A stretch of DNA of 64,000 nt from Candidatus Sulfotelmatobacter sp. (GCA_030041215.1 JASHOH010000169.1:62001-126000), one strand, 5' to 3'. Counted from the first letter of the stretch, positions 35,768-46,101 are shown. Notes: generated by a model from the sequence alone, not told the origin. Made by a program: numbers and translations.

Positions 35768-35891
35768 GGGGCCCGTGTTACGAGAACAAGCATAAGAGAC
35801 TTGTAGCTGCCGGCGAAGAGTACTTCAGTAACGCACGCTGAAGGCGCAGCGGATTTTCAGCAGAGGGAAAGGGTCATGCAATGCGGGTGCT

Positions 35892-36824
35892 TCAGCGTTC
35901 CTGTTCTTCCAGGAACCTCTCGGCCTCAAGCGCGGCCATGCACCCGGTTCCTGCGGCTGTGATCGCCTGTCGATAGCGCCGGTCTTGCACGTCTCCGCAG
36001 GCGTATACGCCGTGGACCCGCGTGTGCACGTAATTGTGCGTCTTCAGATAACCGTCGGCATCAGTCTCGAGCTGGCCATGGAACATTTTTGCATTGGGCT
36101 CGTGGCCGATTCCGAGGAACAGGGCGCTTGTAGGAAAGTCATAGACCTCGCCCGTCCTGACGTTGCGTAGCTTGAGGCCCGTAACTTCCTGCTTGTTGGA
36201 ATCGTAAACATCTTCGACAACCGTGTTCGTGAGGAAATGAATTTTGGGATTGCGCTGCGCGCGCTCGAGCATGATTTTTGAGGCCCGGAAGCTGTCTCGC
36301 CGGTGAATCAACGTAACCTTCGTGGCAAAACGCGTGAGGAAGATAGCTTCCTCCATGGCCGAGTCGCCGCCGCCGACTACCACGATCTCTTTTCCTGAGA
36401 AGAAAAATCCATCACAAGTTGCGCAGGAAGAAACTCCGTGACCGATGAGCTTCTGCTCGTTCGGCAGGCCGAGCCAGCGCGCCGAGGCGCCGCTGGCGAT
36501 GATGAGCGAGCGCGCGTGCACTTGTTGGTGGCCGAGATGAAGAAGAAACGGCCGCTGGCTGAGATCGGCGCTGCTGAGGTGCGCCAGGCGATACTCGGCC
36601 CCGAAGCGTTCGGCCTGCTTGCGCATGTTCTCGATTAGCTGCGGCCCCATAATGCCGTCGGGAAAGCCAGGAAAATTTTCTACCAAGGTCGTAAGAGAGA
36701 GCTGGCCGCCCGGTTCATGGCCTTCGATGACAAGCGGGCTCAGCTTGGCGCGGGCGGTGTAGAGGGCGGCCGTGTGCCCGGCGCAGCCGGAGCCGATGAT
36801 GACTACGTTGCGGGTTTCGCTCAT
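35892..36824 (-). CDS. trxB: Thioredoxin reductase
   Basis: FAD/NADPH enzyme that reduces thioredoxin. 310 residues with the FAD motif GSGCAGHTAALYTARA, redox-active CATC (134-137), the NADPH motif GGGDSAMEEA with HRRDSFRAS for NADPH specificity, and GVYACGDVQDRRYRQAITAAGTG at the end. Length and order match bacterial TrxB. The thioredoxin gene itself is not in the window. Confidence 0.95.
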   Translation of the reverse strand: MSETRNVVIIGSGCAGHTAALYTARAKLSPLVIEGHEPGGQLSLTTLVENFPGFPDGIMGPQLIENMRKQAERFGAEYRLAHLSSADLSQRPFLLHLGHQQVHARSLIIASGASARWLGLPNEQKLIGHGVSSCATCDGFFFSGKEIVVVGGGDSAMEEAIFLTRFATKVTLIHRRDSFRASKIMLERAQRNPKIHFLTNTVVEDVYDSNKQEVTGLKLRNVRTGEVYDFPTSALFLGIGHEPNAKMFHGQLETDADGYLKTHNYVHTRVHGVYACGDVQDRRYRQAITAAGTGCMAALEAERFLEEQER

Positions 36825-36931
36825 AGTTGGTTAGCAGTTAGATTGTGAAAGCGGGATTTCGATGCAACAGAGACTACAACCAGAACCGCAAATCATAACC
36901 GCAGAGCACGCGGAGGACGCAGAGGAAATCA

Positions 36932-37693
36932 TTATTTTTTCGATGAGGATCTGGTGCCCGTCTTTTGACCGGCCGTTTCCTTCGACTTCGCCGAGGCAGA
37001 AGGAATCTGTGCGAGCTCCACGGGTACAGTATGTTTGACCCCCAGCAGTGTGCGGTAGTTGGCCAGTACTTCGGAGGCGGTGCGGAACAGCGGCTCGTAG
37101 GCACTCTGATCGGGGGGCGGTCCATTTTCGGAAGCGACACAGCGAGCCAATGCGATTGAAGATTTTCCGAAGCGCTCCAGCCGGATTCGGCTGGCAGGAG
37201 TATTGGCAGTCACCATGGCTTCTGGGCTGCTGACGGCGGAAGCGCTATCTTCCAGCGATACCTGAATCAGATCCTTGGGTTCGCGGACGTGCAGCACCAA
37301 GGTTTCGACCATATTTTGGCCGTCATTGCTGAACGAATATTGCACGCTGGAAAATAAGGCCTGCACCGCAAACTCCCGCCGGATGCGAACGTAATCGGCG
37401 ACCGAAGGCGAGTCCGACATTTGCGTGTTCTTGCCGGGCTGAAGGAAGTTCGGCGGCTCGCTCAAAGTCGAGCGCCCATGAGAGATCTCAAAATCCGCGC
37501 TGAACAGAGGCTGCTTGGGGATGCGCGCCAGCGCTTCGGCAATTTCTTTTTGCTCCTGTGCGGAAGGCGTACAAACGTTAAGAACGTTTACTTTCACTTG
37601 CGGCTGAGCTGAAGGACTTTCGGCCTGCTGAGACAATACAGGTAACGCCGCAGCCACAAACGCGGTCAGAATGAAAAGAAATTTTGCGGGCAC
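36932..37693 (-). CDS. Secreted hypothetical protein
   Basis: A 253-residue protein with a signal peptide (AKFLFILTAFVAAALPVLS). One region (SADFEISHGRSTLSE...YVRIRREFAVQALFSSVQYSFSNDGQNMVETLVLHVREPKDLIQVSLED) is beta-rich and looks like a folded core. The C-terminus is a Lys/Ser-rich tail (KSKETAGQKTGTRSSSKK). No family recognised. The 60-odd bases after it carry a CGCAGAGG-type repeat. Confidence 0.55.
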   Translation of the reverse strand: MPAKFLFILTAFVAAALPVLSQQAESPSAQPQVKVNVLNVCTPSAQEQKEIAEALARIPKQPLFSADFEISHGRSTLSEPPNFLQPGKNTQMSDSPSVADYVRIRREFAVQALFSSVQYSFSNDGQNMVETLVLHVREPKDLIQVSLEDSASAVSSPEAMVTANTPASRIRLERFGKSSIALARCVASENGPPPDQSAYEPLFRTASEVLANYRTLLGVKHTVPVELAQIPSASAKSKETAGQKTGTRSSSKK

Positions 37694-37736
37694 GGCAGAA
37701 TTCTAAATGATGCATCGTAGTGTTGCGGAACATTTT

Positions 37737-37773
37737 CACCACAGAGACACAGAGGCACAGAGGCACAGAGGAA
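37737..37773. repeat. Short CACAGAGG direct repeats
   Basis: CACAGAG recurs four times in 35 bases at an average spacing of nine. The same repeat family lies before alaS (56385-56465), and a CGCAGAGG variant lies at 36897-36930. Confidence 0.6.
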
Positions 37774-37919
37774 ATTTCTTTTAACCGTATTCATTCCTGC
37801 CTGAGTGCAAGGCGGTCCCAATCGTGATCAACTGCCGTACCCAAGCTTCTGTCTAGGCATAAAATTCTTCTCTGTGTCTGTGGTAAGAAAACCTCCGATG
37901 AAGCGATTAGAATTCACTT

Positions 37920-38120
37920 ATGGCGAACTTAACGCTGGTTTATGGCATGAGGCTGCTGCCGTCGGAAGACATAGTGGAGGTTGGGCAGGCGCCGGTGAAG
38001 TTGAAGAACGGACGCGAGGCTCACGTTACCATGCACGTGCTCGAAGGCAGTAAAGAAGAGATCGAGAAGCAGTTGCGCACCAGCCTGGAAGCATTTTTCG
38101 ACTTGTATCCGGAGATATAG
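37920..38120 (+). CDS. Small conserved-looking protein, 66 residues
   Basis: Short basic-to-neutral protein beginning MANLTLVYGMRLLPSEDIVE and ending EAFFDLYPEI. Charged residues alternate with hydrophobic ones as in a small alpha/beta fold. It precedes the SpoIIE-type phosphatase gene by 44 bases in the same direction, so the two may be co-transcribed. No family recognised. Confidence 0.55.
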   Translation: MANLTLVYGMRLLPSEDIVEVGQAPVKLKNGREAHVTMHVLEGSKEEIEKQLRTSLEAFFDLYPEI

Positions 38121-38164
38121 TTTTCAGGTCGATCAGCCGCATCTTTTTCGACGACGAATCGATC

Positions 38165-40312
38165 ATGCGAGAAGTGTACTCGAAATTCCGTGCACGAGTG
38201 GAGGCGGCAGGGTTGTGGCCGCAGGGATGGGTTGCGCGCGGAGCCTGTTACTCGCTGAGTTTCGCTCTGGTTCTCCTGGTCATTGAGGGCCTGCTGAAGC
38301 CGTTCGCGCCAGCCGTCAGCAACAGCCTTTCCGGCTGGGTGAAGTTCCTGGTTCTGGTTGCGCTCTTGCTGTTTGCCATCGTCGCCTTCCGCTGGCTCAA
38401 GCGGAAACTGCTATGGCGGCTGCGCAACCGGCTCATCGTCACATATGTCTTCATCGGTGTGATCCCGGCAGTTCTGCTGGTCGCCATGTCGTTGATTACT
38501 CTCTACGGGCTGGCGGGGCAGTTTGCCATATTCGAAGTTACGTCGGAGATCAGGTCACAGTTGCGCAGGATGGAGGCGGTAAACGCCGCTGTGGGCAACG
38601 AACTGGCGGCGCGGCTGGAACGCGGCGAGAATCCTACTGCCGAGTCGCTCGAGGGACTGCGAAAACGGGACATTACGTGGCGACGAAGACGAATAGCTGC
38701 CTGGAATGGAGAAAAACTCCTTCCGCTGGTCGACAAAACAGAGGTACCGATCTCACTACCCAACTTTGCCAACAACGGATTAAGTGAGATAGCGCGTGAT
38801 CAAGGCGGACTTTATCTTCGCGTGGCCACGGCAATTCCAGTGGGATCGAAAACGCTGACCATCATTTCCAGCGAACCTTTTGACAAGCAACTGGTTTCGA
38901 CGATTGCCGCGGATATCGGAGAAATCACGCTTTCTGATTCTGGCACTCAGGAAGATGAGAACGCTGTTTCAAAGGCTTCCCCAGCCGCAGCGCCAGAAAA
39001 TAGGCCGCCTCACGTTGTCGTCACTGAAGGAAAGAACCGGGTCGAATTGGAGCCAAGCTTCACGGTGGGCAAGGTCCCTCGTGCGGCGAACAGCTTTGAT
39101 CGCGAAGTAACGTTTTTTGCGCCCCTCTCGGTTTTGAATTGGAGAACTGGAGCGCACTCGCAAGTTGGCGCTCTGATGCAGGTACAGACTCGCCCGTCGG
39201 TGCTTTACGGCCATCTGTTTGCGGCTCTGGGTGATTTCGTTCGTGGCGTCGAATACATTCTGATCGCAATTCTCATCATCTTCGGCGTGATCGAGCTGAT
39301 TGCGCTGATTACGGGCACGCGCATGACGCGCACCGTAACCCGCGCCGTCGCTCAACTCTACGATGCCACCCGCCACGTGGATCGCGGCGATTTCAGCCAC
39401 AGAATTCCCGTCAAGTCGCAGGATCAACTGGCGCAGCTGGCACTGTCGTTCAACACAATGACGGCTTCCATCGAGAAGCTGATTCTGGAGCAGAAGGAGA
39501 AGCAGCGTCTGGAGGGCGAGCTGGCCATCGCGCAGGAGGTGCAGGAGCAACTGTTTCCGCGCGAGATCACGCAGCTCGAATCCCTTGAAGTGCACGGCTT
39601 CTGTCGTCCAGCGCGTACCGTGAGCGGAGATTACTACGACTTTTTGGCGGCAAGCTCCCACAAGATGATTCTGGCCGTCGGTGACATCAGTGGAAAAGGA
39701 ATCTCTGCCGCATTGCTGATGGCCACGATTCACTCTGCTGTGCGCGCCTACAGCGTGGAAAGTTTGCCGCAGATTCGTGAGCCTCTGGCAGTAGGAGCGG
39801 CTGCGGGTGCGGGAAGAATGAGGGCTGCGTGGCCAGATGGAATCGACCTTTCTCCCGCTGCGCTGCTTGCGCTGTTGAACCACCAGCTGTATGAGAGCAC
39901 GCCTGCCGAAAAGTACGCGACGCTCTTCCTTGGAATCTACGATGGCCGCTCCCATCGCCTGACTTACAGCAATGGCGGCCACCTGCCGCCGATTCTGATC
40001 GGCACGGACGGCTCGTTGCGCCGCCTGGAAACGGGAGGAACAGTGGTCGGCTTGCTGGACAGCGTTACTTACGATGAAAGTTGCGTGGAGATGCATCGCG
40101 GCGAGATTATTCTCGCCTACAGTGACGGCGTGACCGAACCGGAAAACGAATTCGGCGAATTTGGCGAGCACCGCCTGATTGAGCTGGTGAATGAGAACCG
40201 GCATCTCCCGCTAGTGCAAATTACGCAGGCCGTGACAGCCGCAGTCGACGATTGGATCGGCGACAAAGAACAGCCGGACGACATCACGCTGGTGTTGGCG
40301 CGAGCAAGGTAG
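38165..40312 (+). CDS. Membrane SpoIIE-type PP2C phosphatase with HAMP
   Basis: Signal-transducing protein phosphatase of 715 residues. The N-terminus has two or three helices (LVLLVIEGLLKPF, FLVLVALLLFAIVAF, FIGVIPAVLLVAMSLITLYGL), then an extracytoplasmic sensor of about 230 residues, another helix (YILIAILIIFGVIELIALITG), a HAMP domain (RTVTRAVAQLYDATRHVDRGDFSHRIP) and the PP2C domain with SGDYYDF, VGDISGKGISAALLM and the metal-binding Asp in AYSDGVTEPEN. It probably dephosphorylates an anti-sigma-antagonist type protein. No anti-sigma partner is adjacent. Confidence 0.9.
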   Translation: MREVYSKFRARVEAAGLWPQGWVARGACYSLSFALVLLVIEGLLKPFAPAVSNSLSGWVKFLVLVALLLFAIVAFRWLKRKLLWRLRNRLIVTYVFIGVIPAVLLVAMSLITLYGLAGQFAIFEVTSEIRSQLRRMEAVNAAVGNELAARLERGENPTAESLEGLRKRDITWRRRRIAAWNGEKLLPLVDKTEVPISLPNFANNGLSEIARDQGGLYLRVATAIPVGSKTLTIISSEPFDKQLVSTIAADIGEITLSDSGTQEDENAVSKASPAAAPENRPPHVVVTEGKNRVELEPSFTVGKVPRAANSFDREVTFFAPLSVLNWRTGAHSQVGALMQVQTRPSVLYGHLFAALGDFVRGVEYILIAILIIFGVIELIALITGTRMTRTVTRAVAQLYDATRHVDRGDFSHRIPVKSQDQLAQLALSFNTMTASIEKLILEQKEKQRLEGELAIAQEVQEQLFPREITQLESLEVHGFCRPARTVSGDYYDFLAASSHKMILAVGDISGKGISAALLMATIHSAVRAYSVESLPQIREPLAVGAAAGAGRMRAAWPDGIDLSPAALLALLNHQLYESTPAEKYATLFLGIYDGRSHRLTYSNGGHLPPILIGTDGSLRRLETGGTVVGLLDSVTYDESCVEMHRGEIILAYSDGVTEPENEFGEFGEHRLIELVNENRHLPLVQITQAVTAAVDDWIGDKEQPDDITLVLARAR

Positions 40313-40464
40313 GAAGTGCCGTCGCCGTGTCGGTTTGCTTTCCTGTAACGTAAACCCTCCACGGAAGCACTGCCCATTCCAATGTAATAGCAGGCACGAA
40401 CGTTACCTAGACGCACTAAGCTGCGCAAGCTACGATGCGGCCTGACTTCCCGAGGATAGAACGA

Positions 40465-42084
40465 ATGCAGCTGGCGCACCACATCCGGTGGGTTCTCAAG
40501 CCAGCAGTTTCGTTTCCCGGATTAGTCCTCGCAATCCTCGCAACCGCGTCCTTCCTTAGGGCCCAGACTCCAGACGGTAGCTCTGCCGATGCGAGCGCTT
40601 TCGCGTCGAGCGCTGAAGGTGAGGTTTCAGAGCTGCGGGAAGGTATAACACTCGAACAATGGAAGGAAGGACACGGCAATGGCAAACATTGGACGAGGTC
40701 CCCATTGATGGAAGTCGAGATCACAGACCCGTTTCACCAGGAATGCCTGAGCCTGGTGAGGAGGGATGCGTTGCCATCCGGGGCTAGAGTCGCGGTTCAA
40801 GTCTCGTTCTACCCTCCGCCGATGCCGTCGCCTTTAACATTCCCGACGCTACGCGGGCAAGATCTGATCGCAACGTGTACCCTCGGCTCACTGCGAATCG
40901 AGGCCGAGGCCGCGACTCCCGAAATTGGCCAAGCGCTCGACGAGGCTGTGCGAAAAAAATTCGGCGAGCAATACGGCGCGAGTGTTGGCATGAAGGGCGC
41001 AGGGCGCTGGGGTCGCGGCGTTCACTCGGACTCAGATCGGTGGATTCACGGACCCGAAATCGTTTCCGGATACAATGGCAAACCCGGCCTTTACTACGAT
41101 GCTCCAGGTCAACTCGTCCACGGCCCCGTTGCCTTCGTGCGGGCACGCTTGCCCATTGTGGAGAAGTTGGAGCGGGAAATGTGGGGTAGAGAGAGGTTTC
41201 CCTATGACGATCCTAGCGATCGGGCACTTTTCTTATGGGCGGTGACCGCGGCGAAAGTGGACGCCGACCTCTCGCGGCGGATGGAAAAGCTGTACGACAT
41301 CGACACGGTCTTAGGCGAGCGACTGGAGGAGCAGGTTGAGGAGATGTGCAAGGTCGGATGTGCCTACAAGGCGCTGCCAAAAGCCGAAGGAACCGATTGG
41401 AAGGATCCGTTGGTGCCGCTGCTTCAGGACTGGTTTGGGGCGCTGAAGTCCGCGGATTCGGGTCGACGCGCCGCCGGTCTTGTTGCAGCCGATCGTTTGC
41501 TCCTGGCCTTTGGACGGGTTCGTCCCTGGGATAAATTCGGCAGCGTGCAATCGAGCACACCAGGGGAATTGAAACTGCGGGCACAACTGCAGGATCTTGG
41601 CGCACAATTCGAGCCGGGATATGAGAATCCCGACTATGGGTACTCCAGCAACTGGCTCGATGAGGCGAAGCAATTGGGTCAGGCCACTGAAGGTGGGCGG
41701 ATCGCATTGTTTACCTGGATGTCGAGCGGCGACATTTGTGGCCGCGCGGGGTCGGGCGCTTTCCGCCAGATAATTTCCGATGGGGAATATCTGCTAACGG
41801 AAAAGATCGATCCTGACACTGCTGCTCAGGTCCACTTCATGGTTGGTGACGCCTACTCAGACATTGTGGCGATTGCCGGAGGGTACGCAGGTCCGAATGG
41901 CGAGTACAATGTCGAACAATTTCAGCGGGAAGCCATTTCTGCGCGCGCCAAAGCCCTGCGGCACTATCAGGCCGGTCTGGCCGTCGACAATACTTCCGAA
42001 AATGCAAAGGACGCATACCGCCAAGCTTGGTACTTGGCCGCGGGTTTGCTGCCACGCGAGCGGTATGTGTGCTTCGGCGATTAG
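40465..42084 (+). CDS. Large secreted hypothetical protein
   Basis: A 539-residue protein with a signal peptide (KPAVSFPGLVLAILATASFLRAQ). The rest is soluble, rich in Trp, Tyr and Gly. A C-terminal part (ALRHYQAGLAVDNTSENAKDAYRQAWYLAAGLLPRER) is helical, like a TPR pair, and could interact with another protein. No catalytic motif found. A start at 40435 would add ten residues that precede the hydrophobic part. Confidence 0.55.
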   Translation: MQLAHHIRWVLKPAVSFPGLVLAILATASFLRAQTPDGSSADASAFASSAEGEVSELREGITLEQWKEGHGNGKHWTRSPLMEVEITDPFHQECLSLVRRDALPSGARVAVQVSFYPPPMPSPLTFPTLRGQDLIATCTLGSLRIEAEAATPEIGQALDEAVRKKFGEQYGASVGMKGAGRWGRGVHSDSDRWIHGPEIVSGYNGKPGLYYDAPGQLVHGPVAFVRARLPIVEKLEREMWGRERFPYDDPSDRALFLWAVTAAKVDADLSRRMEKLYDIDTVLGERLEEQVEEMCKVGCAYKALPKAEGTDWKDPLVPLLQDWFGALKSADSGRRAAGLVAADRLLLAFGRVRPWDKFGSVQSSTPGELKLRAQLQDLGAQFEPGYENPDYGYSSNWLDEAKQLGQATEGGRIALFTWMSSGDICGRAGSGAFRQIISDGEYLLTEKIDPDTAAQVHFMVGDAYSDIVAIAGGYAGPNGEYNVEQFQREAISARAKALRHYQAGLAVDNTSENAKDAYRQAWYLAAGLLPRERYVCFGD

Positions 42085-42123
42085 GGCCTCGAGATCAATA
42101 GCCCGATCGGAAGGCGAAAACCA

Positions 42124-43568
42124 CTATAATTTCTGTTTCTTCCACTTCCCCTGCCTGAACAAAATCGCGCTGGCTGCAGCCATGGCGCTCTCCGCGGCCG
42201 CGATCGAGAAAAACACTCCGTTTGAGTGCAGGCCCATGGGAATCGCCAGCCAATAGGCGAGCGGGATCTCGAACAGCCAGAATCCGAAAAAGTTCACGAT
42301 CGTCGGAGTGATGGTGTCGCCCGCCCCGTTGAACGCCTGGATCATCACCATGAAAGAGGCGTAGCCGAGATTGCCATAGCTGATGATGCGCAGACAGGCC
42401 GCTCCTAAAGGCACCACATCAGGATCGTGAGTGAACAGGCGCACGATCGGCTCAGGAAAGAAGATGAAGATGACGCCAATAATCCCGAGAAACATTACGT
42501 TGTAAAGCGTCGTGCGCCACACGGCTTTTTCAGCGCGCTCGGGATGCCCCGCACCCAGATTTTGTCCCACCAAGGTCGCCGCCGCATTGCTCAGGCCCCA
42601 GGAAGGCAAAATCACAAAAACGACGATGCGGATCGCAATGGTGTATCCCGCCAGCGAAGCCGCTCCGAAAAGGCTGACAATGCGGACGAGTCCGATCCAG
42701 CTGGTGTGCGCGATGACGAATTGCAGAATTCCGGTCAGCGAAACACGCAGCAGTCGCAAGAGTACTTTGACTCGCAGTCGAATCTGACTGGCGAGAATGC
42801 GGATGCGTTCGGTGCCTCGGAGCAAACGATAGAACTGATAGATCACGCCGATGCTGCGGCCGGTGAAAGTTGCCAAAGCCGCGCCAGTCACGCCGAGGCG
42901 CGGAAACGGTCCCCAGCCAAAAATCAGACAGGGATCGAGCACCAGATTGATGATGTTCGAAACCCAGAGCAGCCGCATGGCGATGGCGGCATCGCCGGCG
43001 CCGCGGAAGATCGCATTATTCAAAACAGAAGCAGCACAACGCCGCTGCCGCCCAGGCAAATGCGCGCGTAACTGCTGCCGGTGGCGACGATCTCCGGCGA
43101 CGCTCCCATCAAACGCAAAAGGTTCGGCGCCCAGATCAGGCAAGGGATGCCGACCATCAAGGAGACGATCAGTCCGAGAAAAATCGCTTGCACGCCAGCG
43201 ATGGCGGCATCTTCGGGATCTTTTTCACCAATACGTCGCGCGACCATGGCGGTGGTCGATAAGCTCAGTCCCATTGCCACAGAAAAAACCAAGCTCAGCA
43301 TCGACTCGGTAAGGCCGATGGTAGCGACCGCGTTCGCACCCAAACGTCCCACCCAGAAAACGTCGACGACGGCAAACAGCGATTCCAGCACCATCTCCAG
43401 CACCATGGGCACAGCGAGCAGGAAAATGGCGCGGTTCAGGCTGCCCGCGGTGTAATCCTGGTGTGAGCCGCGAATGGCCTCCCACAGTGGGGCCCAGAGC
43501 GATTGCTGCGCGCGCTGTTGCTGCGAGGCGAGAACGTTGAGTTGTATCGCGTCCATAGATACCTGCAA
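42124..43568 (-). pseudogene. MATE family efflux transporter, frameshifted
   Basis: Drug/Na+ or H+ antiporter of the MATE family in two frames. The N-terminal part (43020-43568) runs to SSYARICLGGSGVVLLLF then hits TGA. The C-terminal part continues in another frame at LNNAIFRGAGDAA and runs to 42124. In the family these segments are contiguous. One extra T in the run at 43022-43025 (AAAA on the plus strand) would restore ...LLLFLNNAIFRG. This is either a real single-base loss, a recoding site, or an assembly/sequencing error. Combined length about 480 residues and 12 helices fit MATE. Confidence 0.8.
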
Positions 43569-43812
43569 TCTTTGCGTTTTCCGTCGAGAATCAACCGAAA
43601 ACGCCGCCGAAAATTAGAGAAATAGAAAAAGACGTCCGAACTGGCGGACTCAAAGGGTGGTAAACTACCGCGGGTTGGGCTTTGTCATCATGGCGCAACC
43701 TCTAGAGGGATTGCAGGGGCCCACAACGAACTAGGGCATTGTAGCGTGGAGTGCAGGCATTCCACAAGTTGTTTGTTTATTTTCGAGGCAGGACAACGGC
43801 TTCACAGGCTGC
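43569..43812. other. Spacer between MATE gene and secreted glycosidase gene
   Basis: No gene seen in this 5' part of the 355-base spacer; a dispersed repeat fills the remainder to 43895. Confidence 0.4.
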
Positions 43813-43895
43813 GAAAGAAGTCCGATTTTGGGTGGCGCAGCGCTTCCAGCGCTGCGATAATGCCGTGCTTTTCACCGGGGCTTTAGCCCCTGAGG
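43813..43895 (+). repeat. Dispersed palindromic repeat, copy 2
   Basis: Plus-strand copy of the repeat seen at 5628-5712: AAGTCCGATTTTGGGTGG, then AGCGCTTCCAGCGCTGCG, then GGGGCTTTAGCCCC. It sits just after the end of the secreted glycosidase-like gene. Confidence 0.7.
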
Positions 43896-43923
43896 TGATT
43901 GATACGAATTTTTCCGCTCATTT

Positions 43924-46101
43924 TCAGCGCGCGGACATATTGCCGCGAATCACAGTTACGGAAGCGGCGGGCAGATCGTAAACCGTATCTTTCGTTGCAC
44001 TCATTTTGCTATGAGCAATCGGCCCGTCAGGATCGGCCCATCCCTGAGTTGTGGTCACGATAGTGGGTTTGCCGCTGATCTCTGCATGAGCCATAAATCG
44101 CGTTTGCGCCGGATGCCATTGATACTGCGCGCTGCCGAAAGTGGAAATTTCAACCCCACCTTCAAATGAGCTGTCCTGATTGGAAGATTTCTCAAATTTG
44201 ATCCTGACGCGGTGTGGATTTAGCTGGTCGCGGTTCACTGCCATCAAGGACCATTGACCATCCGGACGCTTCAATGCATATGCGGTCACCAGAGCGTGGC
44301 CGGCGCCGTCATTGATATCGCTGCTTGCGGAAAACACCTGATGATCGCCGCCCGCAAACTGCGCCCACTCCAGATTGATCAACTGCGCCACAAAGAACTG
44401 CGCCAACGGCTGCTGAATCTGATAATTGGCATCGACTGTAAACATTCCAAACGTGCCTGGGGAAGAATTGCAGCCCGGCTCCATTTGCAGCGGCAGATAG
44501 TGAAAAAAGTAAACGCCCTTGCCGCCCACGTTCAAAAACGATCCAATGTAATCGGCCAGCCAGATCCCGGCGAAAATATCCTGATAAGTCTCGCTCGCCG
44601 CTGAGGAAAGATTTCCCTCAGTGATAAACAGCGGCGCTTCGGCCGGAACACCGTCTTCACGCCAGACTTGCATGATGTGGGTGACCAGCTCAGTTTCGTC
44701 ATAAAGCATTCCCCACGGAGTCTTGCATCCCTCGTAGGGATAGTGCTCGAACGAAAAGAAAGCCAGATCATTCAACCGGCCGTGCTGTTTCAGGTAATCG
44801 ATGAAGCGGCCAGTCCATGAGCTTTTCCCATTCGCGTCTGGCCAAGCTTCAATATCTTTGTTCTCACCTGTGAACGAAGGTCCGCCAAGCTTCAAAGAAG
44901 GATCGACGCGGTGAATCGCGGTGGCATATTGCAGGTATAGCGCTCCGTAGTCTTCGGGCAGCGTGTACTGCCCGTCGGCTTCCTCGCCCATTTCGACATA
45001 TGAGATGGGATATCCGCGTTTTTTCAGATACGCGATTTCGGCGGCAGCGTTATCGGGAGTGTCATAGAGCATCGCGACGGGAACCATTGCGGGTAGTCCC
45101 CGCGTTACGCCGCTGGTGAAGAACAGATCGAATCCCATCTGCGCCTGCTTGGTTGATCCCAGATCAGACGGCTGATGCCAGGGATCGACCGACGAACACC
45201 ACGTAGCAGTCTGCTCCTGTTCGGGAGTGTGGCGCACAAGATCGTGAAACAAGCCGTCGTCAGTCAGAGTGCCCACGTAGATTTCGCGAATGGCATAGCC
45301 GACACAGTTGCGCGGATCGGCGGGGCCATCGGCAGTGCAGGTATTCGAGGATTCGGTCATCCATATGCGGAAGTAGCGCACGGTCATTGGAGCGCTGCTC
45401 AATTTGATCGTGACTGTGCCGCCTTTTCCATCTTCTATCGTGCCCTGTGGAAACGTGTGCCATTCGCCTTTGGTCGGAGACTTGATCGGGTCTTCTCCTG
45501 TCCAGTACTGCACGAGGTAACGGCGCGCGTACGGCTCGGCCCAGGCGATGCGAATACTATTGACTTGCTGCGGCTGCTCCAGATCTATTACGACACACTG
45601 TGGATGCAGCGCATCGCTCTCTCCCGTGTAGCGCTGCGTGAGATAGGGATTACTTTTCCAGAAAGTGCTTAGATCGCCATCCGTGAGGCGGGAGAAACCG
45701 ACATTGTCGGTACCGTCATTGCGTGTGAATCCCCGGCGAGGAAGCGGATAGCCGTAGGAGTAGCGAATGGTTTCGGTGGGAGCAGCCGAACCGGTGAAAT
45801 AGCCTTTGCCAGCGGGATCACTCCACGTTCCCTGCGGATTCCAGTGCCAGGCTTCAACGGCAAGCTCTGTGTTCTGGCGATACGAGACCGGTTGCCAGCC
45901 GGATTCGAGCGTCTTTTGCAGAGTCGGTTGAAGAAGATCCTTGTCGATCGCCTCGACCGCGATGCGATCGACACCGGCGCCCAGAGTCTCTCTGGGAATG
46001 AAATGGTTGGTCGGATGGGAAATATCGACGGTGATGGTTTGACCTGCGGCAAGGAGCGAAAGCACGAGTGTAGAGCAGAAGAGTGCAGCCAGCTTTCTCA
46101 A
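43924..46101 (-). CDS. Secreted glycoside hydrolase-like protein with discoidin-type module
   Basis: A 725-residue exported protein (signal peptide RKLAALFCSTLVLSLLAAG). About residues 130-270 look like an F5/8-type C (discoidin) carbohydrate-binding module: SRLTDGDLSTFWKSNPY...VVIDLEQPQQVNSIRIAWAEPYARRYLVQYW. A TIM-barrel region follows (PVAMLYDTPDNAAAEIAYLKKRG...YVEMGEEADG...PLFITEGNLSS). GEE/TEG would be the acid/base and nucleophile in clan-A glycosidases such as GH39/GH51. The substrate, likely a plant or microbial polysaccharide, is inferred. Confidence 0.7.
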   Translation of the reverse strand: MRKLAALFCSTLVLSLLAAGQTITVDISHPTNHFIPRETLGAGVDRIAVEAIDKDLLQPTLQKTLESGWQPVSYRQNTELAVEAWHWNPQGTWSDPAGKGYFTGSAAPTETIRYSYGYPLPRRGFTRNDGTDNVGFSRLTDGDLSTFWKSNPYLTQRYTGESDALHPQCVVIDLEQPQQVNSIRIAWAEPYARRYLVQYWTGEDPIKSPTKGEWHTFPQGTIEDGKGGTVTIKLSSAPMTVRYFRIWMTESSNTCTADGPADPRNCVGYAIREIYVGTLTDDGLFHDLVRHTPEQEQTATWCSSVDPWHQPSDLGSTKQAQMGFDLFFTSGVTRGLPAMVPVAMLYDTPDNAAAEIAYLKKRGYPISYVEMGEEADGQYTLPEDYGALYLQYATAIHRVDPSLKLGGPSFTGENKDIEAWPDANGKSSWTGRFIDYLKQHGRLNDLAFFSFEHYPYEGCKTPWGMLYDETELVTHIMQVWREDGVPAEAPLFITEGNLSSAASETYQDIFAGIWLADYIGSFLNVGGKGVYFFHYLPLQMEPGCNSSPGTFGMFTVDANYQIQQPLAQFFVAQLINLEWAQFAGGDHQVFSASSDINDGAGHALVTAYALKRPDGQWSLMAVNRDQLNPHRVRIKFEKSSNQDSSFEGGVEISTFGSAQYQWHPAQTRFMAHAEISGKPTIVTTTQGWADPDGPIAHSKMSATKDTVYDLPAASVTVIRGNMSAR

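Noticed and set aside
37737-37773. Regular short repeats resembling a CRISPR array
   Set aside because: Units are too short and spaced eight to nine bases apart; no cas genes are present.
38969-40204. 411-codon open frame opposite the SpoIIE-type phosphatase
   Set aside because: Rich in His/Gln/Arg as expected of an antisense shadow; the phosphatase frame has clear motifs.
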